From contig NC_084704.1 in NCBI RefSeq assembly GCF_033807575.1, forward strand, positions 10,935,056-10,999,055: a stretch of 64,000 bases of DNA. The letters are read 5' to 3'. A program made the position numbers and the translations under genes. How positions within the stretch are numbered: position 1 is the first letter of the stretch; the number at the start of each line of letters is the position of its first letter. The notes beneath the pieces were generated by a model that saw only the letters and a program-made list of their open reading frames with translations, was not told the DNA's origin and made no database searches. This stretch comes from Cydia pomonella. Its lineage: Eukaryota > Arthropoda > Insecta > Lepidoptera > Tortricidae. Positions 18,713-30,876 of the stretch are shown one piece after another.

Positions 18713-21700
18713 TATACCTGCAGTCATTTAGTAACTTCTTCATTTTCCATTGGTGTGAAAGAGACAGAATAAAGAGCAAGGGTTATAGTACACTCTGTAG
18801 TCTGTACACTTAGTAGTAGTGTACATAAAAAAAAAACTACTGTGCATATACAATAAAATAAAGAGTGCCTATATGATATCATATGACACTAAAATTAATG
18901 TTGCTTGAAATTATATTGAAAACTATCAAGATTATTCTAGTCTGCATTGAAACGCGCGTCGCGTTGCCGGCGCTCGCGTACCGAGCGCCAACGCCATCTA
19001 TCGAGCGTTATTTCGTGAAATCGGAGAACGCTCCAAGGATTAAGGGCTCTTAAACACTCCCTCCAATTCCCTCAATACAGTCCAGCCATACAGGTTTGTA
19101 AAGGAAGAGATATAATTATTGATAAAGTGGATATAAAATGCATTACGCATTATTACCTGCTGAAACGGGTATTCACGGTTATCTCTATCTCTTATCGCGC
19201 CCTATGGATCGGAACATAGTACACGTGTCGTAGGTATGTGCACATTAATCAAGATGAATAGCCAAACAAATGCGACAAGCTGAACAGTTTTTTAATGCCT
19301 GTGTGTAAGGTCATTAGGTCATTACCTAACAATACCTATTCTTATCTAAACTAAAACGATACTTCCGGCGAGATACTGTTATTTTCTGACTCAGATGTTA
19401 TGAAATCGTTGTAGAATTGGATGATCTGAAAATGGGCACTGAATGTGGCTGATGAATACTAAATCCAGACGAATTGGTTATAGAGTGAGATGCGTACGAC
19501 AAGAGAGGTTTTCCAATTTTGTCGAGACAGTGGACTTGCCAAATCTCAAATTGGCATCGCATAATTTTCGATACATCATTCAGAGGTGATGCTGATGCAA
19601 TTGTATGCAGCGATAGAACCTTTATTCCTGATAGGCACTACCTAACTGCTTTGAGTAAGTACTTTGCCGGTTGCCAAACTTGCCAATATGGTACTGCACC
19701 AAGCACACCAAGGTGAATGTGAAAGTTAAATATAATTGAAACCTAACAATAAAATATAATACATAGCGGATACACAATAAGTATCCAAACATCAAGATAT
19801 AAGTGGCTCTGTGAGCTGTAGACCTCGCGAGCATAACTTAACACTGAAAAAATGTATGGCTAAGACGCCATTTAAAAAAACCTGAAAACTGAATCGACTT
19901 TTTTTTTAAATATTGAATCATCGAATTAATTCTAATTAAAGTAGACGTTTCTTAAATATTGATTGACCGCTTAAGTCACTTTTCATTTGTGCAGCTCTGC
20001 GAGTTTCCCAGCGTGGAAAACTAGGGCGCCTGTTTCACAATGAATTCGTTTGTTTTATAATACTTTCGTCATCTGCTCGTGAGTCGAGGCATTGCACTTG
20101 TAAACTACCTACGTCTGCGTGTCTCGTGATCTTCCTGTCTCTCAGGGTTCACGTGAGCTCCAGAAACGTCCGAAGCATTCACAATCTTATTGATTTGTAA
20201 ATATTTGACCCCATTTTCACACTGCCACAGCGATTTCAATATGAACAGTAAGTTTACTGTTTATTGATTTGTTGACTTTGTTGTCTGTAGGTATAAAACA
20301 ATGGAGATTCCAGTTAGCGTAGCGCGGGTAGCACGTCATTTACAGCGAGATGTAATTAGCATTTAAGTGCGACTAATTGCGCTCTTGCGCAGCTGCATGG
20401 CTGGTGAAAGATTTTAAATTCAGTCTTTATTTACTTATAATTAGCTATACAAACATTATGGAAAAATAAAAATAATGTTTTTTTTTTTTAATAATGTTAA
20501 AAGGTGACTTGAGAATGACGTAAATGAAGGTGTTATACACTATAGTACTGCTTAATAAGCAAAACTTCTAGACGGGTTGTTTCTGTCACCAGATCTCTGT
20601 ACTATATTATCAACAGAGCGAAATTAAAACATAAATTTCATCTGACTAAATATTACCTACATAACTTTTGTGATAAGTACTCGTAGGTACCGCAGCTACC
20701 CAGAATCTGGGTCCCTAATTTCTTTACAAAACCTAGCTACTACTCTGATTTGCAACAAACGTGCTTGATTAACTACATAACAATCGACAAGTCACACAGC
20801 GCGTAATACAGACACACACCAGACACAATAGGCAGCCAAGCCAAGGACGTTAACATAAACCCACTAAAGGTGTTTAGTTTATAAGCTTAAACGTCAAGGC
20901 TCGTTCCCACTCTACCGTAAAATTTAACCATCATCGACCTTGCTGATAACGCCATGGTCAATCTAATAAATGCGTAAATACCTACTCAAACGACAATCAA
21001 TCAATAAAATGAGTAGGTAGTAAATTTTTCATAGCTACCTAAATGTTGTTCATGATTAAGTGTTGTTGATCATTGTGCTATTGTGTAAAGTAGGTAAGGC
21101 GTATTTAAAATTTCATGTTCATGAGTATCATGCCACATTTCGTTTCTGTTAAGGTAATAAGTAATACCTACATACGCACGCGCACGTCGCACACGTCATT
21201 TAATACTTTTATCAATTTTAAAAGTTTCTTGTAATTTTTTGTGGATCATTAAAATATTGAACTTAGGCTTTTAACTTGTTGTCTAATCCGATATTCAACC
21301 TAAATTACAAATGTACCTAAATTTAAAAAAATGTAGAATTTAGCAGCCTAAAAATTTTAGTTTTAATATTTAATTTTTACATTTACTTACACGTTTTAAT
21401 CAATGGCAAATGCCATGAAAAAAATCACTTGGAATCTAGACTTAATTGCGTGCGCAGACTCTAAGTAAAATCTTAAAAGATTAAAGTTGGCTGTATAGAA
21501 AAAAAAAAACACGAAAATATGTCTAATTTTCCCTGCATACCATAGCAGTTTAGCAGTATAATTTTATTATAAAATAACTAAATTTAATGATATAGCAGAG
21601 GGATTTGAGGAGCAAAATTTTGAACAGAACTATACTTTCCGAGATATTGAGGTAAAATGTTAAAACCGTCCATCTTCCGTCGCAAGTTTCGCGCGGCGCA

Positions 21701-21830
21701 GCTTATCTTTTGTTCCTTTCTAATCTCCTGACTTTACACCCATTTGGGTCATATGAAGATATCCAGATCTATGCATAACTTTTACGTGCTTTACCGCTAT
21801 ATATGCTGCTGCTATACTTTCGTAGTGAGC
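18713..21830. other. Intronic stretch of gene A, no gene supported
   Basis: AT-rich with a GC-rich patch near 18955-19010 (CGCGCGTCGCGTTGCCGGCG). An open frame at 19519-19716 has no recognisable domain or splice context and was not accepted. Confidence 0.4.
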
Positions 21831-21925
21831 TTGCCGTCATCTCCGATGAGGAACTCCTCGAGCCCGAAGACCAACGGCGACAAGTTGCTATGGAGAAGAG
21901 AAAGAAGGGAGAGGAGGCACCGCGC
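21831..21925 (-). pseudogene. Degenerate tandem copy of gene A exon 3
   Basis: On the minus strand it contains SPLVFGLEEFLIGDDGKL, nearly the same as exon 3 (SPLVFGLEEFLIGEDGKL), and traces of the upstream RVTRGTSS part as MRGASS. A run of pyrimidines ending CTCCATAG sits where the middle of the exon should be, and the frame is broken. It begins 25 nt after exon 3 ends. A GTATAG follows its end, so it might still serve as a donor. Spliced in after exon 3 it would hit a stop, so it is not a simple cassette exon. Confidence 0.7.
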
Positions 21926-21950
21926 ATCACACAGACGATCATGAACATAC

Positions 21951-22126
21951 CTTCTTGACGAGCTTGCCGTCCTCCCCGATAAGGAACTCCTCAAGCCCGA
22001 AGACCAGTGGGGACCAGTTGCCAAGGTGGAAGATCCGCGAGGAGGTGCCGCGCGTCACGCGGAACTCGATCGTCTTCGCCATCAGCACGTTTGTGATCAT
22101 GTACACCGACTTCTTGCCCTTCAGCT
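21951..22126 (-). CDS. Gene A, coding exon 3
   Basis: 176 nt between an acceptor (GCGCACAG, weak pyrimidine tract) and a donor (AAG|GTATGT). With the single G carried over from exon 2 it reads ELKGKKSVYMITNVLMAKT, then IEFRVTRGTSSRIFHLGN and SPLVFGLEEFLIG. Strong GC-rich third positions support coding. Ends in phase 0, matching exon 4. A partial degenerate copy follows at 21831-21925. Confidence 0.75.
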
Positions 22127-22891
22127 CTGTGCGCAACCGAATTATTGTTATTATGTGAGGATAAAGGGTAATAATAGAAGACAATAATAAACAATGAATG
22201 TGGCAGGTTTAGATTAATCATTTAATATTGATAATATAGTTCGTGCCATCCACGATGACGCGCAGATTTGTCAAATCTAACATGACAATACGAGTCAAGG
22301 CAAGCGTCTTCGTGTATGACACGATCTATAATCATAAGAAGGTTTAGTGATGTCATTAACTGCACAAATTTATTTATTTTGTTAATCGTTTCATATATCT
22401 ATAGTTTAATAGATTTTATTTGATTCTAGATTTATTGTGGCAGGCAAGAATAGCAAAATAAGGTAAATTATGCCATTTGGCACTAAGTCTGCCTGCTGTA
22501 AGTATCTCTACTCTTCATTTAATGTCAAGTCAATGTTAAGATAAAGGAGCCCCATTTTAACTTCAATCCCATTTTAATTGGTTTCACATTTATATTTTGG
22601 AGAAAGGCCAATAATTGGTATTTACGTTGGCAGAATATATTATTTGTATGTAGCACCCTACCATACCTTTTTACAGTATTAAGTGGTGTGTTCGTGTGTA
22701 TCAACCTAAGCGCGACATCTAACTATTCAAAAGTAAGAGGAGTTGGTTATAAAATCATGTTGCTGAAAGTTATGAAAAGTAGGAAAAATCTGGGAAGGGA
22801 ATATTCTTGTAGTTGGTAGTTTTGCATGTTACAAAATATAACGAAAACATAGAGATGAAATGTAGGCCAAGGATTTTGTAGGTGTTGTTAC

Positions 22892-23015
22892 CTTTGTTAT
22901 TGACATCAAGATAGATGTTGTTCTCAAGGTGCTTGTCCTTGGGGACACTGGAGCGGGCAAAGTTGACCATGATCACTCGCACTTTGTTCTTGATTGTTTC
23001 ATCTTGCAGTGTGAT
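22892..23015 (-). CDS. Gene A, coding exon 2
   Basis: 124 nt between acceptor (TTATTTGTAG) and donor (AAAG|GTAACA). It reads ITLQDETIKNKVRVIMV, NFARSSVPKDKHLENN and IYLDVNNK and leaves one base over. Phase fits exon 1 (phase 0) and exon 3 (two bases). Charged, soluble-looking sequence; no known motif seen. Confidence 0.75.
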
Positions 23016-23068
23016 CTACAAATAACAAATATATCGGAAAAGGTTAAATCAATTTTGAGAATTTACCA

Positions 23069-23190
23069 AACCAAGTTGGTGGTAACTAATGGGTTTTTTT
23101 CCCAGTAGTTACCAGTGGTAAAAGGTGGGAAAAAAATTCCAAGTAGTTACCACTAGTAATAACTTGGTGGTAACTAGTGGGAATAACCCG
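23069..23190. repeat. Small palindromic repeat with GGTGGTAACTA units
   Basis: AAGTTGGTGGTAACTA occurs at both ends in direct order and TAGTTACCA in between, so the segment can fold on itself. Lies in intron 1 of gene A. Confidence 0.5.
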
Positions 23191-23764
23191 AAATACCTAT
23201 TTATACATATATCTAGTAAAAAAATTTATAGGGGAGATGTAGTAAAATATTTCCCAAACAACACTGATGAATAATAAGCTAAATTTGCAGAATCAAACTG
23301 AAATTGGGTTCAACTACATGAACATACATTACATGGAACAGGTAAGTACTTAAGTAATTGTTTACTTCGTGACTGATAATCCTTCTTCAGTGTTTTAATT
23401 TTGCATCTTCTGCATTCAAGCTTATATAGCTTGTGGCTCAGTATCACAGCTAGCAGCTAACTAGCTTATTTTAAAGACAGATGAATATAAGATTCTGATT
23501 AAGTCATAGTCTCATAATAAATTATCATCTAAAGTAAACTATGATTTTAAAGGGTTGTAATTTCCTTGATATCATAAGATGCAAAAAAAGGTGATTGCTA
23601 GGGCATGTAAGTATAACTTGTTAAAATTTTTCTATTTTTATAAAGGCTATGTAACAAGAGAACAATGTGTGCTCAGCATAATTTAAATTGCTAAACATAA
23701 TTCATGTCAAGTTCACATGAATAATCATTAGTCATAAATAAGAAAACAATTTTGTTTTTTTTTA

Positions 23765-23880
23765 TATTATAGGACATTATCACACAAATTGACTAAGTCC
23801 CACAGTAAGCTCAATAAGGCTTGTGTTGAGGGTACTTAGACAACGATATATATTATATTATTATATTTTGAATTTGTTAA
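23765..23880. mobile_element. 3' fragment of a tRNA-derived SINE
   Basis: Contains GACTAAGTCCCACAGTAAGC and GGCTTGTGTTGAGGGTACTT, which recur as a related block at 51485-51535 next to a tRNA-like head. Only the tail is present here. Confidence 0.55.
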
Positions 23881-24140
23881 CCCTAGGTGTTGGAAAAACA
23901 AGGAGTACTAAGTTAAGGTAGTGTTTTCATGTTAACAACATTTTATTTCATGAAGATATTCAGTAACTTTATGAATTTAAAGGCTAAGGACTAATTTGGA
24001 ATAAAATGCGTAAATTTAGTAATAAAGGTCTCCAGGGCAACACTGAATCTAAGCATGGATCCAAGGGACAGGTCAAGGTCAAAGGTACATAGGCTGAAAG
24101 TAATTTCAACGTATGCTTAAATATTACGTTTACAGCTTAC

Positions 24141-24506
24141 CTTCACGCTTTCATGCGGAAATTTAAAGTCCTCCTCTTGAAAATTGCCTTGTTCCAGCCA
24201 TTTCACATAATCGCTATTAGATTTTGCTTTATTAATATTCTGGCTCAATTCTCCAAGGGGCGTGAACATTTTACCGTTAGTTTCTTTTTCCTTAGGGACG
24301 AATAGAGAGGTGCATTTGTAGAGGTCTGCTTCCGTGATGTGCGGAATACAAACCAATTGACTGCTACCGATTTCTGTTTCAATTTCGTCTCTAATAAATG
24401 GCCACGCATCTTCCAGCTTTAGTGACTTCAAGTCGTCTAGGCTGACATCCTTCCGAATCTCGTGCGAGTACAGCGACTTCACTACAACTTTCAATTTCTT
24501 CGGCAT
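24141..24506 (-). CDS. Gene A, coding exon 1 with start codon
   Basis: Starts MPKKLKVVVKSLYSHEIRKD at 24506 with A at the -3 position (ACAAAATGC) and ends ...FKFPHESVK before donor AAG|GTAAGC, 122 residues, phase 0. No signal peptide or membrane segment, so probably cytosolic or nuclear. Rich in lysine and acidic residues. With exons 2 to 4 the gene encodes 254 residues. About 280 nt upstream of the start are GC-richer (GTCGCCCGCGTCGCCG) and would hold the promoter, before an RTE LINE begins. I do not recognise the family and give no function. Confidence 0.75.
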
Positions 24507-24784
24507 TTTGTTTGAATTAAATTCACCCCGTTAATGAATTAAACAACACGCACTCACCGCGACTGTCACAGCTCTACTAACATTTTTTTAATACGTCGCC
24601 CGCGTCGCCGTTCCATTTCACAGACAAGGCACTGGCGTTATTCGTCCAGTACACATGGTGCACGGCGTATACCCATCATGCACCTTTATAATCAACCAAG
24701 TTAAAGCTGTTGCTACAATAATAATACCAGTAGCTTTTCCATTTTTCATTCGGGACATTGCATTTTTCACTTCCAAGGGTGAAA

Positions 24785-26815
24785 TTATATAAATGAAATT
24801 ATAGGGCCTGAGACTGGAGGCAACTCCGGAAGTTTGCCTTGTGGGAATTCTTCATTTAGAAGGTTGTAAAAGTAATCGTGCCATCTCCTACTTATATCGG
24901 CGTCAGCAGTTAAAAGTTTAATCATCGTTAATGTATTTATTTTGGTTAAAATCTTGGGTTTGCTTATTACGGAATTTAGCAACTTTGAAAATTTCATTTT
25001 CGTTTTCACATTTTTCTAACCGTTTGATAAAATCTCCCTCCGCCTGCGCTTTAGCTATTGCTACTGCTCTTTTCACTGATTTTCTAACGTTATGGTACAA
25101 CTCTTCATCTTGGCTATGGTGTGTTTCGTGCCATTTCTTAAACTGTTGTTTCTTCTCCTTTAGCATTTCTTTGGCGTCCTGTGACCACCAGCTGCCATTC
25201 TTCTCAGACCTGAGCTTGCCTTTGGTAACCCCAAGAAGGTCCTTGGCGGTGCGAAGATTGAAAGAATGAAAGTTAAGTATTCCACATGGTGTTGACGTCT
25301 TCTGGCTTTTCACTAACATCTCGGAGATCTTCTGTGAGATATTCTCCTACTCTTACAGTAAGGCCTTTAGCCTTGTCCAGGTTGAACCATTTGATGCAGG
25401 GCCGGGGCTTTATTTTTGATTTGGATCTCCAATTTGGTAGTTTTAGACATGCTACAAGCAGCCGATGTTGGGTGGTAAGTGGTTCCCCTGGGATGACTTT
25501 ACAATCTCTAAAGAACTTGCGCAGACTGGCATCACACATTATGTAATCGATCTGTGTAGCAAATTTACCACTTTTGTATGTGATAAGATGATCGTTTTTC
25601 TTCTCGAAGAAAGAGTTAATAATAGACACCTGAAAGTTGTTTGCAAGGTCTAGTATTTCTTTGCCTTGATCATTTAATATGCCGTATCCAAAGCCCCGTG
25701 CATATCACATCCCTGGGTAGACGCTTTTCCGATATGTCCATTTAAGTCGCCTGCAAGGATCTTATTTTCCGTAGCTGGTATGTTTTGGATGGTTTCCTGC
25801 AACTCTTCCCAGAATACCTCTTTTTCTTCTCTGTTACAGCCAGTTTGAGGGGCGTAAACCGATAAAATGTTTAAACAAGGCTGATTATCTAGGGCCACTT
25901 TGACGTACATTGTTCTGTCACTAATTCTGTTAATTTGTATGATTCTGTTCTTAAGATTCTCATCTAAGTAGTATTACACGACCGATGCCGTTCCTAGTAG
26001 TTGATGACCCATTATATAATAGTTGAATTTAACTCTTGAACACAGCAGATGTTAATGTGTCTTCTGTTAAGAATCATGGAACCGATATTCCAAGTCGCTA
26101 TTCGCAAATTTGTCTCGCTGCGTCTAAAACCGTCGCTTACGGGGGACGCCCTAGCATGTTTCGCTGGTTTATATCGGGTTTCGCATGGGCAGTCGCTTAC
26201 AGGGTACGCCTTAGCATTTATACTTATCCTTTCATATTGTACTTTCATGTTGAGTGTTAGATGTAGTGTATTGGCGAGTTGTTTTTACGGCCGGTTGCCA
26301 CCTGACGCCGAGGACGAGGCTTTTCTGAAAAGCCGGAACGCCGCCGATGACCCACTTTGTGGTTCTTCCGCCGCCGAACCTTCTGTCCACTCCGTCCCAA
26401 GTGCACAGCGCTCCTGTAGCCCTTTATCCGAGTGTTTTGGAGAGGCCTGCCAGGAGGGATTATTTTGAAAGTGGAGATTAACCTACTCCTGTTTGCCCTA
26501 TTGATGTGCCTCTTCCGCCTGTTTAGCCGTTTCAATGGTTTCTATATCCGCCTTTACAGCCGTTGGGCTCTTCACCCGTAACCCCGAGCCAGGGTTCCGC
26601 GTTATACCCCGCGGGCTTGGGTCCCTGTCCGAACATGGTCCGAACTCAGCCATGTATTCGCTCCGGCCTATTGAAGCGAGAGATGCCCACCCCCGCGGCA
26701 TGGACGCGCCGGACAGGAATCACCCCAGTGGAGAAAAGTAGAGAAGATGGCTCTAATCTCCCTGAGGCCGGGTTAATGGTCTCGTATGATACCAAGACCA
26801 ATGGCGTACAACAAT
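24785..26815 (-). mobile_element. Decayed RTE-clade LINE, 5' part only (endonuclease, no RT)
   Basis: Minus-strand frames carry the apurinic endonuclease signatures in order: LRIATWNIGSM and NICCVQE near 26060-26110, ILSVYAPQTG and LAGDLNGHIG near 25750-25870, and IDYIMCDASL near 25540. They sit in several frames with stops, so the element is dead. The sequence reaches the linker before the reverse transcriptase (SRRWHDYFYNLLNEEFP, about 24870) and then ends. 26250-26815 is GC-rich 5' UTR (ACCCGGCCTCAGGGAGAT on the minus strand). Loss of the 3' part is unusual, since LINE copies are normally 5'-truncated, so a later deletion is likely. Confidence 0.85.
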
Positions 26816-26894
26816 ATATATATGAAAAAAAAAACACTTAAGGATTAGCCTAGATAAATATATTACATACATACATACATACATATAATCACGC

Positions 26895-29800
26895 CTATTT
26901 CCCGAAGGGGTAGGCAGAGACCACGGATTTCCACTTGCTACGATCCTGACATACCTCTTTCGCTTCCTTCACTTTCATGACATTCCTCATACACGCTCGT
27001 CGGTTTAGGGTGCTCTTGACCTGGCCTTTCTTCAGGATTTCCCCGATTTGATCAGAGAAAGTCCGCCGAGGTCTACCCCTTCCAACTCCCTCTTCTACTT
27101 CTCCCTTATACACTCTCTTTGTTAACCTTCTTTCACTCATTCTTTCCACGTGTCCAAACCATCTCAACATACCTTTCTCAATTTTTGTCACTACATCTTC
27201 GTTCAGTCCACACTTTTCCCTTATCACACTGTTCCTAATTCTATCGTGTAATTTTACACCACACACACTTCTCAACGCTCTCATTTCCACTGCATTCACT
27301 TGACTCTGATGTTTCCTCTGCCATACCCAACTTTCGCTACCATACATAAGTGTAGGCACCAACACCCCTCTATGCACAGCCAACCGTGCTTTTTGCGACA
27401 CCTTCTGGCTGCTCATAAAAGCGTTGAGTGCCCCATTCACACGATTTCCAGCATTCACTCTCCTTTCAATGTCTTCATCATGTTTACCGTCCCTAGTGAA
27501 CAAGGTTCCCAGATACACAAACTCTTTCACTTGTTCAACTCTTTCTTGACCAATCAAAACTTCACAGTTTGTCATACTTTCTCCCTTTTCAAATACCATT
27601 ACTTTCGTCTTGCTCACATTTATTTTCATTCCTTTCCTTTCAAAAGATCTATGCATTCTAGTTACCATCTCCTGCAATTCTTCACCCGATGACGCCAGCA
27701 ATACCAGGTCATCAGCGTAAAGAAGACATTTGACGAGTAAACCTTTCATTCTCAGCCCACATTCATAATTTCTCAAATCATGCATACTACTGTCCATGAA
27801 TAGATTAAACAGCCACGGTGACGCTACACATCCTTGCCTAACACCCTTTTCGATGCTAAACCACTCAGTGTACGATCCGTTTACTCTCACACAAGCACTG
27901 GAATCCTCATAGAGCGATTTCAGTGCCTGAATGAGACGACCGCTCAATCCATACACCGACAGTACCGACCAAAGTTCATTCCTCACCACTCTGTCATAAG
28001 CCTTTTCCAAATCCACGAAAGCGCAATAGACCTTTTGACCTCTGGCCAAATACTTTTCGGCTATGCATCGCAGGGAAAAGACTTGATCCGTACATCCCAT
28101 ACCCTTTCGGAATCCCGCTTGTGCATCCCATACTTTCTCATCGGTTTCTTTCACTACTCTTTCAATCAATATCTTTGCATACAATTTGCCGACGACGCTG
28201 AGTAAGCTAATGCCTCTGTAGTTTTTGCAATCCAGTTGTGATCCCTTTCCTTTGTAAAGAGGTACAATGACAGCCTTGCACCAGTCCCTGGGCACTTGGC
28301 CGGTTCTAAAGCACATATTGAAAAGGCGATACATCTGAGTTGCTACAATGCCCTGTCCAGCTTTCAGCATCTCGACAGAAACTTTATCATATCCTGCAGC
28401 CTTTCCTGATTTCATTCCTTTCAGCGCTTTCACAATTTCATCCATGCTAATACTATCTTCATTCTCCGACACATATTCAATGCTTTCATTCAAATCCGAA
28501 ATTGGCGTGTTTGCCTCTTCTCTATCAAACAAACTTTCAAAATACTCCTTCCATCTTTTTAAGATACATTCTTCCTCATTCACTAATCTTCCATTCTTGT
28601 CTTTAATTGAGTTTAGCTCAGAATTCTGAGTGTTACCCCTGGCCAAACGAATGGACTTCCAGAAAAACTTTATATTTGCCTGGAAATCTTGAGACAGCCT
28701 TTCCTCCATTTTATCTTTCTGTTCGCCTTTCTTTCTGTCGACTAATTCTTTCACTAACACTTTCATTCTTCTATATTCCTTTTTCGCTTCACTGACTTCG
28801 TCAAATGAAGCTGTGTGATTTCTTTGGTTAGCTCTTGTGGCTAACCAATCCAACCACAACTTTTTCTTCTCACACACTGCTTCTTGCACTTCTTGATCCC
28901 ACCAAACATTCTTCTCCTTTTTTCCTTTGTGCCTCTTACTTACTCCACATACTTCACTTGCCACACTTACTACTTTATTTTTAAAACTATTCCACAAATG
29001 TTCAGTCTCACTAATCTCATCCATACCTTCAAATTCGGTTTTTAATCTACTCTTATACTCATCATTGACTCCTTCATCTTGCAAATTCTCCACTTTTATT
29101 CTTTTTAAATCTGCAGTAACTGCACGGGGCCGTTGTCGCCATCCTTTAAACAAGCCTCTTAATCGGCACATCACCAGGAAGTGGTCAGTATGGATACCCG
29201 ACCCTCGATACACCCTGGAGTCGATAACATTCTTCCTAATTCTTTCATCCACTATCACAAAGTCAATCACACTTTTCCTTACATTCTCCGCCTCACGAGT
29301 GTATAAATGTATCCTTTTGTGGTCAAACATCGTGTTTGTTACACAAAGGTTCCACTCTTGGCAAATCTCTAATAAGCTTCTCCCATTCTCATTTACTCTT
29401 TTGTCACCGTGCATTCCAAGAACCTTTTCAAATCCGTCCCGTTTTATTCCTACCCAGCCATTGAAATCACCTAACAAAATCATTCTTTCATTCCCCTTAC
29501 ATACTTTCAAAACCTCTCTTAATTCATCCCAAAATATCTGCCTGTCATTCTGAACGCACTGTGAGATCCTCGCACCCTGGTCTACTGGAGCGTAAACGCC
29601 TACCACAAATATGCGCATCAGTCCCACTTTCAGTCTAATCCACATCAGTCTAGAATTCACACATTCAAATTCTCTCACACACTCAGCCATTCTTGCGGAA
29701 AGTACAATACCGACTCCCTGACAGGCGCGATCCGAACTAGGCACCCCAGACCAATACGCCTTGTAGGTTCCATGCAGGGTAGTATCGCATCCTTTCCGTT

Positions 29801-30006
29801 TCGTCTCATTTACACACAAAATATCAATTTTTTCTCTCATCCATCATCTGCAAAACCTCATTTAATTTCTCTTCCATTCCTCCTCCAACATTCAGCGTAG
29901 CAAAGCGGCTCTCCGTGAGCCGCTTGTCGCCCCCGCGAGAAACGAGACGTGACGGGTGGCGTACCACGTCGCCGCCATTCGGATGATTATTATTTAGAAT
30001 CTCCAT
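26895..30006 (-). CDS. RTE endonuclease-reverse transcriptase, one early frameshift
   Basis: Makes the nick and copies the LINE RNA into the target. N-terminal endonuclease: ATLNVGG, then ILCVNETKRKG, VGVYAPVDQG, ILLGDFNGWVG, FVIVDERIR and TDHFLVMCRL. Reverse transcriptase: KSGKAAGYDKVSVEML, YRGISLLSV, FVDLEKAYDRV, GVRQGCVASPWLFN and the catalytic LLYADDLVLLA. The C-terminus has WFGHVERM and RGRPRRTF and stops at SAYPFGK, 9 bp before the (TATG)n tail. The frame from 30006 (MEILNNNHPNGG) shifts by one base at a run of six A near 29830-29836 and then stays open for 981 codons. The shift may be a mutation or a homopolymer sequencing error. Confidence 0.93.
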
Positions 30007-30182
30007 TGCGTTCCCACGAGTAATAGGGATTTAAATGTCAACAACAGCAGAGCCCTGTACTGAAGCAAGGCGGTTTATCACTGTGTCCTGTGACCGCCAA
30101 CACAGACACCCTCCGTTCAACGCCAGAACTACCCTCTGGCTATGCATCCCTCGGCACGGGTCGGCTAACACCTTGGATTTGG

Positions 30183-30320
30183 GGGTTTTATATTGGAGTT
30201 TTCCTTCTCCTAGATGGGTTGCAGCACAAAGCTAACGAGGCCCATCTCCCCGGGTTATATTTTGGAGTTTTCCTTCTCCTAGACGGGTTGCAGCACAATG
30301 CTAACGAGGCCCATCTCCCC
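30183..30320 (-). repeat. Two 69-bp tandem units in the RTE 5' UTR
   Basis: 30183-30251 and 30252-30320 are near-identical and share GGAGTTTTCCTTCTCCTAGA and GCTAACGAGGCCCATCTCCC. They form the 5' end of the LINE RNA and probably its internal promoter region. Confidence 0.8.
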
Positions 30321-30337
30321 GAGGGATAAATATATTA

Positions 30338-30876
30338 ATTAAAATAAATGGATTAAGTAGTTTATTAATACATACCTAGGTAAGGCCTCTGAATAAACTC
30401 TGTAAATTAATTAGCTTCCAACATTAATACAATGCAGTACGTTATCTACCGCGGAAACATTCAACAAGTAGGTAAAAACTTTTGAGGCAACTCGGTGACA
30501 TCACGTCGCGATTAGGCCGTTGCCACGCAACGCGCACGCTGCAACCGACTGCGCCCGCGCCTCTTTTTTTGCGGGAATCATGATCGTGTTCAACGGCTCT
30601 TTGCGATCGAGTGGCGTAACGTGTGAATCATTTAGTGCCACGCCGCTCGCAGCTGAATAAAATTGTAGGAAGTTTTGTAGGCAGCAAATTTGACTCAAAG
30701 TAAACAAGACTCGATCAAACATATTTAAAACATGTGGTAAGACCCATAGTTTCAAAATAACGTGAATTGTTCACTAAAGTGAATGTTCGTGTTAATGTAG
30801 AAAGTTTGTCTTTGATGTGGTTAAAAAAACTCGACAAATGCTAAGTTCCATCTAAGTTCGAATATGTACGTAATTA
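30338..30876. other. Intergenic stretch, nothing recognised
   Basis: GC-rich around 30500-30660 (GTTGCCACGCAACGCGCACG) but no supported gene or repeat. Confidence 0.4.

Larger units (their letters stand above)
26866..30324 (-). mobile_element. Near full-length RTE-clade LINE, 3459 bp, with 13-bp target duplication
   Basis: Flanked by GATAAATATATTA at 26853-26865 and 30325-30337. On the minus strand it has a 5' UTR with two 69-bp tandem units, one long frame for endonuclease plus reverse transcriptase, a very short 3' UTR and a terminal (TATG)n tract (complement at 26866-26886). This matches the RTE organisation. The clean target duplication and open frame suggest a young insertion. One base shift near the N-terminus is the only coding defect seen. 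Confidence 0.93.

Noticed and set aside
19519..19716. 65-residue plus-strand frame with cysteines
   Set aside because: No splice context, no recognisable motif and no GC-rich coding composition.
20235..20250. ATGAACA followed by GTAAGT as a possible tiny first coding exon
   Set aside because: No downstream plus-strand exon could be found to pair with it.
24931..25653. Plus-strand frames of 62 to 112 codons
   Set aside because: They are antisense shadows of the decayed RTE endonuclease.
27300..29553. Plus-strand frames of up to 208 codons
   Set aside because: They are antisense to the RTE reverse transcriptase frame and have no domain.
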